From Sporolactobacillus mangiferae (GTDB taxonomy: Bacteria; Bacillota; Bacilli; Bacillales; Sporolactobacillaceae): 64,000 nt of DNA. The notes under the pieces are model-generated. The model was not told the DNA's origin, ran no database searches, and saw only the letters and a list, made by a program, of their open reading frames with translations. The stretch lies in assembly GCF_023336505.1 (NCBI RefSeq), contig NZ_JAMAST010000002.1:62001-126000 (forward strand), given 5' to 3'. This document shows, piece after piece, positions 35,058 to 42,847 of the stretch. A program made the position numbers and the translations under genes. Positions within the stretch are counted from its first letter, which is position 1. Each line of letters begins with the position of its first letter.

Positions 35058-38000
35058 TTACTCTTTTCCCGCAGCAAGTAATTCTTCAGTTTCTTCAAGT
35101 TTTACCGATACCATTTTTGATACACCGGATTCCTGCATGGTGATACCATAGAGGACATCTGATTTTTCCATCGTTCCATGTCTGTGTGTGACAACAATAA
35201 ATTGTGTATCAAAACTGAATTTTTTCAGAAAAGCTGCGTATCGATCAACATTGGCATCGTCAAGAGCCGCCTCGACTTCGTCCAGAACACAGAAAGGTAC
35301 CGGTCGCACCTTTAGAATGGCAAAAAGCAGGGCGATCGCTGTCAGCGCACGTTCCCCTCCGGATAACAGCGACAGGCGCTGAAGTTTTTTACCGGGAGGC
35401 TCAGCAAGAATTTCAACACCGCTTGTCAGCAGCTGGTCAGGATCGATAAGCTGAAGATCGGCTCGCCCGCCACCGAAAAGTTCGCGAAAAACATTTTGAA
35501 AATGCGTTCGGATTTTATTAAATGTATCGATAAACCGTTTTTCAACGACTTCATCCATTTCAGACATGACGTGAGCTAAAGTTTCCCGGGCTTTCAGCAG
35601 ATCTGCTCGCTGCGCGGACAAAAACTGCTGACGTTCGCTCACCGTTTCATATTCTTCAATAGCGCCCAGATTGACCGTGCCTAATTCCTCAATGGCACGT
35701 TTAATCAATTTCACTTTTTTTCGCGCATCAGCCACATCCATATTCAGCTTGTGCTGATCCCTTGCTGCTTCAACGGTCAGTCCGTATTCTTCTCTTAATG
35801 TGTTTAAAAGGTGATCCAGCTGAACATCTAAGCGGCCAAGAACTACTTTCTTTTCCTGGAGTTCCGTGCTGATTTGCTCCAGTGCACTGCGCTGTCTTGC
35901 TATTCGTTGTTCTTCATCGGCAAGTTCCTTCTGTTTCATGCGCCGTGATTCACGCAACTTCGCCAGCTCATTCATCAGACCATCTTTCACCGTTTTCGCT
36001 TCGTCAATTAAACCGTCCAGTTTTTCTGCATTGACATGCTGATCTTCTATTTCCGAATCGATTCCCGTTGCCGAGTGACGAAGTAAATGGATTGATTTTT
36101 CAAGTTCCTGTACACGTTTTTCCGATTGAGCCGCTTTTTCTTTTTGATGAGCTACGATCTGGCCCTGCTCCGCTATTTTCACCTTGAGCGCTGTAATCTC
36201 AGACTGAATATCTCGTTTTAATGAATCAATGTCTTCCCGGCTCTTTGTCAGTTTTTCGATTTGCTCCGTCAGTGCAGCGCCCTTTTTTTCAAAAACGCTC
36301 AGATCGATATCTATCTGCTTCAGCCGATCAGAAATTTTCTTTTGTTCAGCATTAAAATCACCATTTTCTCGCGTAAGCAGATGATATTTCTCAAGACAGG
36401 CTTTTTCCTCTGCTTCCGCCTCACGCTTCTTGGTTTCAAGCATGCGGTACTGCGTCAGGGCATCCTGAACTGCCTGGCGTGTTTTCTCACACTCAAGTTC
36501 ATCTGCGGCAATCTGATTTTTCAGCTGCGTAAAATCATTTTGCAGTTGCGTTCTTTTAGTCTGCATTTCTTTGATTTGACGGCTTAATTCATCGATTTCC
36601 GTTTTTCGGCCGATTAAACCTGTCTGATGCTGCTTGACGCTGCCGCCGGTCATCGCTCCGCCTGGTGCAACAACATCACCCTCAAGAGTTACGATTCGAT
36701 AATGATAGTTGACCAGCCTCGCCAGTTCGCTTGCGCCCTCCAGATTTTTGGAAATAATCACCGTTCCCAGCAAAAAGTTTATAACCGGCCGGTAGGTCGG
36801 TGCATACGTCAGCACTTCAGAACCTGTACCCATAAAAGCAGGATTTTGACGCAATCGCTGATAATCTGCCGCCGGAACTGCTTTCGGACGAATGGTTGAG
36901 AGCGGAAGGAAGGTCGCTCTGCCTGCTTTATTTCGACGCAGAAACTGAATGGCTTCCCTGCCTGTCGCTTCATCGGAAACAACAATGTGCTGGGCTGCCC
37001 CGCCGAGTGCCGTTTCAATTGCTGTGCCATACTTTTTCTTCACCTGAATTAATTCGGCGACTGCGCCATGTATGCCTGCAAGTTTTTTACGATTTTTCAA
37101 TACTGCTTTGACGCCCTGAAAGTAACCTGCATAGTCTTCCTTAAGTGACTTCAGCAAATCTTTTCTTGACTGTGCCTGATCAATATAGCTGCTTATTTTG
37201 AGAATCGCGTCTTTTTCTTTCGTATAGTGCTTTTGTTCCTTATCCAGTCGCTGGCGGACCGTGTCAAATTGATTCTGCAGCTGCGTTCCATCAGCGCCTG
37301 CCTGATTCAGACGTTCAGCCAAAGCAGCTTTCTTTGTTCCTGCCGCCTCTGCTGCCGCTTTAATATCCGCTGTGTTGGACTGAATACGCACCTTTTTCGA
37401 TTCGAGTGATTTTACCTGTTCTGATAAATAGCGGTGTTCATTGCGCATTGATGCTTGCTGGTTCAAAATTTCAATATAGTTACTTTTGAGTTTTTCTATC
37501 CGTTCATCCAGATTTTGCTCAAGGCCCTGGTATTCGCTCTGCTTGTTTGCAAGATTCTGCCGCAACTCTGCCAGAGCCACCTGCTCCGTCTGATTTTTTT
37601 CATGCGTCTGATCAAGCATCTGCCGCTCTTGGACTAACTGCTGCTCCAATCGGATCGTTCGCTCTTTCAATTCCTCAGCATTGCTCTCGGCATGTTTTTT
37701 CCGTTCGTTAAGGACCTGTTTCTGGCCAATTAGCTTCTCAAGCTGTTCGCCGGATTGCGCCCATTCCGCCTGTTTTATTTCAATACATTGATCCATTGCT
37801 TCAAGCTCGGATCTTCCGGAGCGAAACTGCCGCGCGAGCACTTCCGTTTCATCGGCGTGCTCCGCCTTGACTTGTTGAAGTTGCTGAACTGCTTTCTTTA
37901 AGTGCTCCCATTTGCCGTGCACTTCGTTAATGTCATGAGCAAGCAAAGCAATGTCCACTTCTTCTAGTTCACTTTTTTTCTGAAGATATTCTCGAGCAAT

Positions 38001-38630
38001 TGAAGCTTGCTGCTCAAGGGGACTGAGCCGATCATTCAATTCATGCAAAATATCTTCCACACGGTTTAAACTGTCTTCCGATTCGTTCAATTGCTTTTCG
38101 GCAGCCTGTTTTCTTAATTTATATTTAAGGACACCTGAGGCTTCCTCAAATATTTTTCGTTTTTCTTCGGCTTTGCTGTTTAAAATCTCGTCAATTTTTC
38201 CTTGTCCGATAACCGAGTATGCCTCTTTACCGAGACCGGAATCCATGAACAGATCAACAATGTCTTTCAATCGACAGCTTTGCTTGTTCAACTGGAATTC
38301 ACTTTCGCCTGAACGAAACACTCGCCGCGTGACGCTGATTTCACTAAAGTCCATAGGAATATATTGATCGCTGTTATCAAGCGTTAGCGTCACTTCAGCC
38401 ATATTGACGGCTTTTTTTGCATCACTTCCGGAAAAAATGATGTCTTCCATTTTTGATCCTCGAAGCGATTTGGCTGATTGCTCACCAAGAACCCAGCGGA
38501 TGGCTTCCGTAATATTGCTTTTACCGCTTCCGTTTGGGCCAACAACAGCCGTTACGCCCGGAACAAACTCTACAGATGTTTTATTCGCAAATGATTTAAA
38601 ACCTGAAACGTCCAGACGTTTGAGGAACAT
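35058..38630 (-). CDS. smc: chromosome condensation ATPase SMC
   Basis: Loads at the origin and organises the chromosome with ScpA/ScpB. Walker A GPNGSGKSNITEAIRWVLGE near residue 32, a first long coiled coil, hinge (about 515-680, with GAVAELIQVKKKYGTAIE), a second coiled coil, and C-terminal signature LSLLSGGERALTAIALLFAI with Walker B CVLDEVEAALDD. The ATG at 38630 (SD GGAGGGAT) gives 1190 residues, close to B. subtilis 1186. Confidence 0.97.
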   Translation of the reverse strand: MFLKRLDVSGFKSFANKTSVEFVPGVTAVVGPNGSGKSNITEAIRWVLGEQSAKSLRGSKMEDIIFSGSDAKKAVNMAEVTLTLDNSDQYIPMDFSEISVTRRVFRSGESEFQLNKQSCRLKDIVDLFMDSGLGKEAYSVIGQGKIDEILNSKAEEKRKIFEEASGVLKYKLRKQAAEKQLNESEDSLNRVEDILHELNDRLSPLEQQASIAREYLQKKSELEEVDIALLAHDINEVHGKWEHLKKAVQQLQQVKAEHADETEVLARQFRSGRSELEAMDQCIEIKQAEWAQSGEQLEKLIGQKQVLNERKKHAESNAEELKERTIRLEQQLVQERQMLDQTHEKNQTEQVALAELRQNLANKQSEYQGLEQNLDERIEKLKSNYIEILNQQASMRNEHRYLSEQVKSLESKKVRIQSNTADIKAAAEAAGTKKAALAERLNQAGADGTQLQNQFDTVRQRLDKEQKHYTKEKDAILKISSYIDQAQSRKDLLKSLKEDYAGYFQGVKAVLKNRKKLAGIHGAVAELIQVKKKYGTAIETALGGAAQHIVVSDEATGREAIQFLRRNKAGRATFLPLSTIRPKAVPAADYQRLRQNPAFMGTGSEVLTYAPTYRPVINFLLGTVIISKNLEGASELARLVNYHYRIVTLEGDVVAPGGAMTGGSVKQHQTGLIGRKTEIDELSRQIKEMQTKRTQLQNDFTQLKNQIAADELECEKTRQAVQDALTQYRMLETKKREAEAEEKACLEKYHLLTRENGDFNAEQKKISDRLKQIDIDLSVFEKKGAALTEQIEKLTKSREDIDSLKRDIQSEITALKVKIAEQGQIVAHQKEKAAQSEKRVQELEKSIHLLRHSATGIDSEIEDQHVNAEKLDGLIDEAKTVKDGLMNELAKLRESRRMKQKELADEEQRIARQRSALEQISTELQEKKVVLGRLDVQLDHLLNTLREEYGLTVEAARDQHKLNMDVADARKKVKLIKRAIEELGTVNLGAIEEYETVSERQQFLSAQRADLLKARETLAHVMSEMDEVVEKRFIDTFNKIRTHFQNVFRELFGGGRADLQLIDPDQLLTSGVEILAEPPGKKLQRLSLLSGGERALTAIALLFAILKVRPVPFCVLDEVEAALDDANVDRYAAFLKKFSFDTQFIVVTHRHGTMEKSDVLYGITMQESGVSKMVSVKLEETEELLAAGKE

Positions 38631-38695
38631 ACTGATCCCTCCATTTCCTGCCAATCATTCATCTTAACTTAATCTTTTTAACGCATCCGTTAGGT

Positions 38696-38731
38696 AACAA
38701 AAACAGCCGAGCGTACCCGGCTGCTTTTGTT
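38696..38731 (-). terminator. terminator-like hairpin between rnc and smc
   Basis: Minus-strand stem AACAAAAGCAGCCG / CGGCTGTTTTTGTT with an 8-nt loop and T-rich 3' arm, overlapping the rnc stop codon by two bases. It may act as a partial terminator that lowers smc expression, or as an RNase processing site; no separate smc promoter is obvious. Confidence 0.6.
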
Positions 38732-39458
38732 ACCCGGCGAGGTTCTTAAGCGCTTTGCGCGCAGCACTTTGTTCCGAATCTTTCTTGGAATGTCCCTTGC
38801 CTACACCAATAATTTCTCCATTCAGCAGTACGTGAGACATAAACTCCCGATGATGCGCAGGTCCTTTTTCAGAAACGAGCGCATAATCAAGTTCGCCAAG
38901 ATTTTTTCTTTGAATTGTCTCTTGCAGCTGGCTTTTATAATCCATCACATGGGAAAAAGAACCGTCGCTGATTCTTGGGTATACGACTTTTTTCAGGAAA
39001 CGCTCGACCTCGCCAAGTCCCTGGTCAAGATAAAGCGCGCCGATAAACGCCTCAAAAACATCGGCCAACAATGAAGGGCGCTGCCGTCCTCCGGTCACCT
39101 CTTCTCCTCGACCGAGAAAAATTTTATCCTCAAATGAGAGAGAGGACGCGAACTGAACCAATCCCGTTTCACAGACAATGGCCGCACGCAGTTTTGTCAT
39201 ATCTCCTTCTGTCAAATGCGGATAGTTTTTAAACAAATGCTGCGAGATAAGCAGCTCTAAAACCGCATCTCCAAGAAATTCAAGCCGTTCATAATCGGTC
39301 TGCGATTTGCGACGATGCTCATTCACATAGGATGAATGAGTAAAAGCTTCTTTCAATAGATCTTCATTATTAAACGTGAAGGAAAATTCATTCAAAAACT
39401 GATGCAATCTGTCTGTCGTCTCTTTTTCCTGAACACGTATTTTTTTTGAACCCGACAC
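38730..39458 (-). CDS. rnc: ribonuclease III
   Basis: Double-strand-specific RNase that processes rRNA and other structured RNAs. The N-terminal catalytic domain has [17 protein letters not shown] and the second acidic cluster [18 protein letters not shown]; the C-terminal dsRBD ends [21 protein letters not shown] at 39458 is 8 nt after AAGGAGG and gives 242 residues; an in-frame GTG at 39467 lies within the SD. Confidence 0.96.
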   Translation of the reverse strand: MSGSKKIRVQEKETTDRLHQFLNEFSFTFNNEDLLKEAFTHSSYVNEHRRKSQTDYERLEFLGDAVLELLISQHLFKNYPHLTEGDMTKLRAAIVCETGLVQFASSLSFEDKIFLGRGEEVTGGRQRPSLLADVFEAFIGALYLDQGLGEVERFLKKVVYPRISDGSFSHVMDYKSQLQETIQRKNLGELDYALVSEKGPAHHREFMSHVLLNGEIIGVGKGHSKKDSEQSAARKALKNLAG

Positions 39459-39490
39459 GTGTATCACCTCCTTAAGGTATCTGTTTTTGT

Positions 39491-39518
39491 ATTATACCCA
39501 TTCATGGCAGGCTGGCAA
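39491..39518 (-). promoter_or_regulatory. promoter for rnc-smc-ftsY
   Basis: Minus strand: -35 TTGCCA (39513-39518), 16-bp spacer, -10 TATAAT (39491-39496), 33 bp upstream of the rnc start. Confidence 0.65.
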
Positions 39519-39711
39519 TGACCTGCTTGGACGCAAATTTCTCTCGTTCTGCTTTTAAGCCGGAGCTGCCTTGCCCCATGGACTTTTCAAATGGCTTTGT
39601 TAAAGTCTGCGATTGTTTTTAATCGTCTATTTCCCTGTGCTTACTTAACGCCGTCGCACTTATAATCCGTTGAACTTCAAACCTTCTTAGTAGTATTAGA
39701 AAAGCCAGGCT

Positions 39712-39860
39712 GATTCCAGATCTTTTCCGCTGATCTTGTGCCTGACGGACACTCCAGCTGCTCGCATACCGCGGGCGCACCGCGAGCCTCCCCGGGCAAG
39801 CTGTAATCTGCGCGATCTCGCTGGCACGCATCAACTGGGACAATCCCGCAGGCGTCTCAC
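39712..39860. repeat. candidate dispersed intergenic element (GC-rich, structured)
   Basis: About 150 bp that is clearly richer in G+C than its flanks, non-coding, with several small dyads (for example GGGA TTG TCCC and GCGGGCGCACCGC). Motifs such as CGCCTGCGGGA, GGAGGCTCGCGG and GCCCGCGG...GCGAGCAGCTGGAG read like the degenerate intergenic repeats that are frequent in Bacillaceae-type genomes. A single copy is visible here, so repeat status is an inference. Confidence 0.35.
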
Positions 39861-39922
39861 CTTTCGCATCTGGCTTACACTTTTATGCTCAGCTAAAATC
39901 TTATACTTTCTTATACAAGAAA

Positions 39923-39956
39923 TCCCGCCTTTATAAACGGGTTTATAAAAACGGGA
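39923..39956 (-). terminator. terminator after acpP
   Basis: Long 15-bp stem (TCCCGTTTTTATAAA / TTTATAAAGGCGGGA, two T-G pairs) with a 4-nt loop, followed by TTTCTTG on the minus strand. It closes the fapR-fabD-fabG-acpP unit. Confidence 0.7.
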
Positions 39957-39971
39957 CTCACGGTTAGAATG

Positions 39972-40214
39972 TCAGGATTTATGGCTCTCTATGTAAGATA
40001 CGACGTCACCAACGGTCTGAATTTTTTCCGCATCTTCATCGGAGATTTCCAAATTAAATTCATCTTCAAGCTCCATGACAAGTTCTACGATGTCAAGTGA
40101 ATCGGCGTCCAGATCGTCTTTAAATGAAGCTTCAAGCTTAACATCCGCTTCATCTACGCCTAAGCGATCGACAACGATTTTCTTGACACGTGTCAGAACA
40201 TCTTCTTCTGCCAT
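39972..40214 (-). CDS. acpP: acyl carrier protein
   Basis: Carries growing acyl chains as thioesters on 4'-phosphopantetheine. 80 residues, strongly acidic, with the modified Ser in [20 protein letters not shown] (core [10 protein letters not shown], Ser about residue 39). The ATG at 40214 follows GAGGAGGTGA. Normal neighbours fabG upstream and rnc downstream. Confidence 0.97.
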   Translation of the reverse strand: MAEEDVLTRVKKIVVDRLGVDEADVKLEASFKDDLDADSLDIVELVMELEDEFNLEISDEDAEKIQTVGDVVSYIESHKS

Positions 40215-40359
40215 GTCGTCACCTCCTCTCGAGGGCATTCACAAATTATTCGGCTCTCCGTCCCGAATATCGGGAGAAAAGGAAATACCCTGAAAGCTTT
40301 CTCAGGAGTACATCTGGTACTGACTGATTTTCATTCTTTTTCAGCATGCCTAAATCATT

Positions 40360-41106
40360 TTATTGCATTGCCATACCGCCGTCAATACTTAATGTCTGTC
40401 CCGTCATATAGCTGCCGTCATCAGAAGCAAGAAACGCGACGACACCAGCAACATCTTCTGGAGTTCCAAGCTTGCCGAGCGGAATTTCCTGTTTCATTTT
40501 TTCTTTCACGTCTTCAGAAAGCTGATTGGTCATATCGGTGACAATGAAGCCAGGAGCTACGGCATTGACAGTAATTCCTCTTGATGCAACTTCACGGGCA
40601 GTCGCCTTTGTTAAACCGATAACGCCTGCCTTAGCTGCAACATAATTGGCCTGTCCCGGATTGCCTAAAATACCAACGACAGAAGCTATATTGATAATTC
40701 TTCCCGATTTTTGCCGCATCATCGGTCTCAGCACAGCTTTTGTGACATGAAACACGCCCTTTAAATTCGTATTGATAACGGCATCCCAGTCCTCTTCTTT
40801 CAGACGCATCAGCAAGCCATCACGCGTAATTCCAGCGTTATTGACAACGATGTCGATTTTTCCAAAATGCGCAAGAGACTGTTTCACCATCGCCTGTACC
40901 GCACTTTCATCCGAAATATCGCATTGACAGATCAATGCATCGCTGCCATAAGCACGAATTTCCGCCGCTGTTTCCTCGGCACGCTCCTGATTTCCGGAAT
41001 AATTCACAATTATTGATGCACCAAGCCGTGCCAGCCTGAGCGCCACTGCGCGGCCGATTCCTCTGGATGCTCCGGTAACAAGTGCGACCTTGCTTTCAAG
41101 ACTCAT
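40360..41106 (-). CDS. fabG: 3-oxoacyl-ACP reductase FabG
   Basis: NADPH-dependent short-chain dehydrogenase, first reduction in each fatty-acid elongation cycle. Cofactor loop ALVTGASRGIGRAVA, NNAGITRDGLLMRL, catalytic Ser-Tyr-Lys in INIASVVGILGNPGQANYVAAKAG, and the C-terminal GGMAMQ. The ATG at 41106 gives 248 residues; it follows the fabD stop by 4 bp. Confidence 0.97.
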   Translation of the reverse strand: MSLESKVALVTGASRGIGRAVALRLARLGASIIVNYSGNQERAEETAAEIRAYGSDALICQCDISDESAVQAMVKQSLAHFGKIDIVVNNAGITRDGLLMRLKEEDWDAVINTNLKGVFHVTKAVLRPMMRQKSGRIINIASVVGILGNPGQANYVAAKAGVIGLTKATAREVASRGITVNAVAPGFIVTDMTNQLSEDVKEKMKQEIPLGKLGTPEDVAGVVAFLASDDGSYMTGQTLSIDGGMAMQ

Positions 41107-41110
41107 CTTA

Positions 41111-42055
41111 TTATGCACGCTCCTTTAACTTCTCAGACACATCCGTAAGACTTGGGACGTCATGCACTTGATAAACGGTCAGCTTCCTATTGATTTTGCG
41201 AATCAGTCCGGAGAGAACCTTGCCGGGCCCGACTTCTACAAATGTATCAACACCTAAGTCAACAAGCCGCTCGACTGACTCAGTCCAACGGACCGGTGAA
41301 TAAAGTTGCTCAATTAAATGTTCACGGATTTCATCAATTCCTGTTTCCACCTGTGCCGAACTGTTGGCAATTACTGGTATCACCGCATTCTGGATCTTGC
41401 AAGTATCCAGAACTGCCCGCATTTTTTCAGCAGCGGGTTTCATCAGAGATGAGTGAAACGGCCCACTGACAGATAAAGGAACGACTCGGCGGGCACCTGC
41501 TTCCGTTGCCCGTTCCGATGCTTTTTTTACACCGGCAACGGTCCCGGAAATGACGATTTGTCCGGGACAATTAATATTCGCTGTCTGCACCGGATCGCCT
41601 TCCTGTGAAACGTTTGCGCATATTTCCGTCAATTGATCAGCATCCATGCCAAGGACCGCGGCCATTGTTCCCTGCCCCTCGGGGACGGCTGCTTCCATCA
41701 GAAGTCCTCTTTTGCGTACTGCCTGGACAGCATCCTCGAAACTGAATACACCAGCAGCATACAGGGCACTGTATTCGCCCAGACTGTGTCCGGCTACATA
41801 ATCTGGCTTGATGCCACGGTTCCGGAGAAGTGCATGAAGCACAGCACTGACTGTAAGAAGAGCAGGCTGGGTATTTTCTGTTTTTGTTAACTCTCCGGAC
41901 GGGCCGCTCAGAATAAGATGCGTCAGTTGAAAGTCCAAATACCCGTCTGCTGCTCGAAACATTTCTCTGGCTTCCGAATAACTTTCGATTAAATCGGCTC
42001 CCATGCCGACTTCCTGAGAACCCTGCCCAGGAAAAACAAATGCAACTTTACTCAA
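41111..42055 (-). CDS. fabD: malonyl-CoA:ACP transacylase FabD
   Basis: Transfers malonyl from CoA to ACP. FVFPGQGSQEVGMG at the start, active-site Ser in VAGHSLGEYSALYAAG (about residue 90), catalytic His in SVSGPFHSSLM, and VEVGPGKVLSGLI. Initiation is decided by GGAGG 8 nt upstream of a TTG at 42055 (MSKVAFVFPGQGSQ), giving 314 residues. The same frame is open upstream as far as 42181, overlapping fapR, which has no family counterpart. Normally plsX separates fapR and fabD; here the gap is 64 bp. Confidence 0.95.
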   Translation of the reverse strand: MSKVAFVFPGQGSQEVGMGADLIESYSEAREMFRAADGYLDFQLTHLILSGPSGELTKTENTQPALLTVSAVLHALLRNRGIKPDYVAGHSLGEYSALYAAGVFSFEDAVQAVRKRGLLMEAAVPEGQGTMAAVLGMDADQLTEICANVSQEGDPVQTANINCPGQIVISGTVAGVKKASERATEAGARRVVPLSVSGPFHSSLMKPAAEKMRAVLDTCKIQNAVIPVIANSSAQVETGIDEIREHLIEQLYSPVRWTESVERLVDLGVDTFVEVGPGKVLSGLIRKINRKLTVYQVHDVPSLTDVSEKLKERA

Positions 42056-42119
42056 TAGACCAACCTCCGACATAGCTGTGCCCGATCCAATCGGTTCCAA
42101 TTGTTCATTACGTTTCTGT

Positions 42120-42686
42120 TCAACCGTTTTTTCCTCCATGTGCGCGGTACATGGTGAACACACCTTTAAAAACATGATCATGCCCTGAGTAACTGTCTAC
42201 CGCAACAATTGTACGTACACGCTCCTTGCGTGTGACTCTTGCCTTTGCGACAACGCGTTCCCCTGATTTTACAGGTCGGATAAATTGAATGTCCGCCTTG
42301 GATGTCAGCGCTAAGTCATCGTTAATTACCGCCACGGCAAGGGAATTAGCCTGTGCAAACAAATGATGTCCGCGCGCAATTCCGGTTCTTGAAAAGACGA
42401 ATTCAGGCTCTATTTCAAGTATGGAAATCGCGCTGGAATCCAGCTGTAAATCGAGAATATCACCGATGACTTCTTCTTTATGCAGTGCCTTGACGTCGTC
42501 AAACTGCCGTTTTGCTACATGTTTAATCCGTTCCCTTAACTCCGGAATCGACAACTCAAGCCGGTCCAGCCGAATGGTCTGCACACTGACTGCAAATTTT
42601 TTCGCCAGTTCATCATCAGTAATAAACGGATTGTCATCAATTGTCTGTTTCAATGATGCCTGCCTGTCCTTTTTACTTTTTCTCAT
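42120..42686 (-). CDS. fapR: fatty-acid biosynthesis repressor FapR
   Basis: Malonyl-CoA-sensing repressor of fatty acid and phospholipid genes. N-terminal helix-turn-helix ([22 protein letters not shown], core [15 protein letters not shown]), linker helix, and a hot-dog ligand domain ([26 protein letters not shown], core [14 protein letters not shown]). 188 residues as in B. subtilis. Its promoter region carries a dyad resembling its own operator. Confidence 0.95.
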   Translation of the reverse strand: MRKSKKDRQASLKQTIDDNPFITDDELAKKFAVSVQTIRLDRLELSIPELRERIKHVAKRQFDDVKALHKEEVIGDILDLQLDSSAISILEIEPEFVFSRTGIARGHHLFAQANSLAVAVINDDLALTSKADIQFIRPVKSGERVVAKARVTRKERVRTIVAVDSYSGHDHVFKGVFTMYRAHGGKNG

Positions 42687-42749
42687 TTGCGAGACACCGC
42701 CATTTTAGTACTCTCTTGTGAAGGTTCACGTTAAGACTAGGTAATAATA

Positions 42750-42769
42750 GTTAGTATACCATAACTAAC
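42750..42769 (-). promoter_or_regulatory. candidate FapR operator over an extended -10 promoter of fapR
   Basis: Dyad with 6-bp perfect arms GTTAGT / ACTAAC around an 8-nt centre, 64 bp upstream of the fapR start. The minus-strand -10 TATACT (42753-42758), preceded by TGG (extended -10), lies inside it; no good -35 is seen. The known FapR box (TTAGTACCTGATACTAA) has the same arms with a centre one base shorter, so autoregulation is likely but the spacing is unusual. Confidence 0.5.
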
Positions 42770-42847
42770 CTGCGGCGGACAGATGGCGCAACGATCCTTA
42801 TTTTATTTTTCGCATAAACTACGTGATTGCCTCCATTTTGGTTTCAT

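Larger units (their letters stand above)
39519..39971. other. long non-coding gap between acpP and rnc
   Basis: No convincing gene on either strand. It contains the acpP terminator (39923-39956) and a GC-rich block (about 39712-39860) annotated separately as a candidate repeat. The rest is A/T-rich without recognisable signals. Confidence 0.5.

Noticed and set aside
39619-39936. Two short overlapping reading frames (both strands) in the acpP-rnc gap
   Set aside because: They arise from the GC-rich structured block, have no ribosome binding sites and no recognisable protein features.
40300-40325. Dyad AGTAC-N5-GTACT upstream of acpP, resembling a FapR box
   Set aside because: Arms match but TTAGTA/TACTAA spacing is two bases too long and no promoter elements lie around it; it is inside an operon.
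42056-42181. In-frame extension of fabD upstream to 42181 as a longer FabD or a PlsX tail
   Set aside because: It overlaps fapR, has no similarity that I recognise to PlsX or FabD, and the SD-TTG pair at 42055 gives the normal FabD start.
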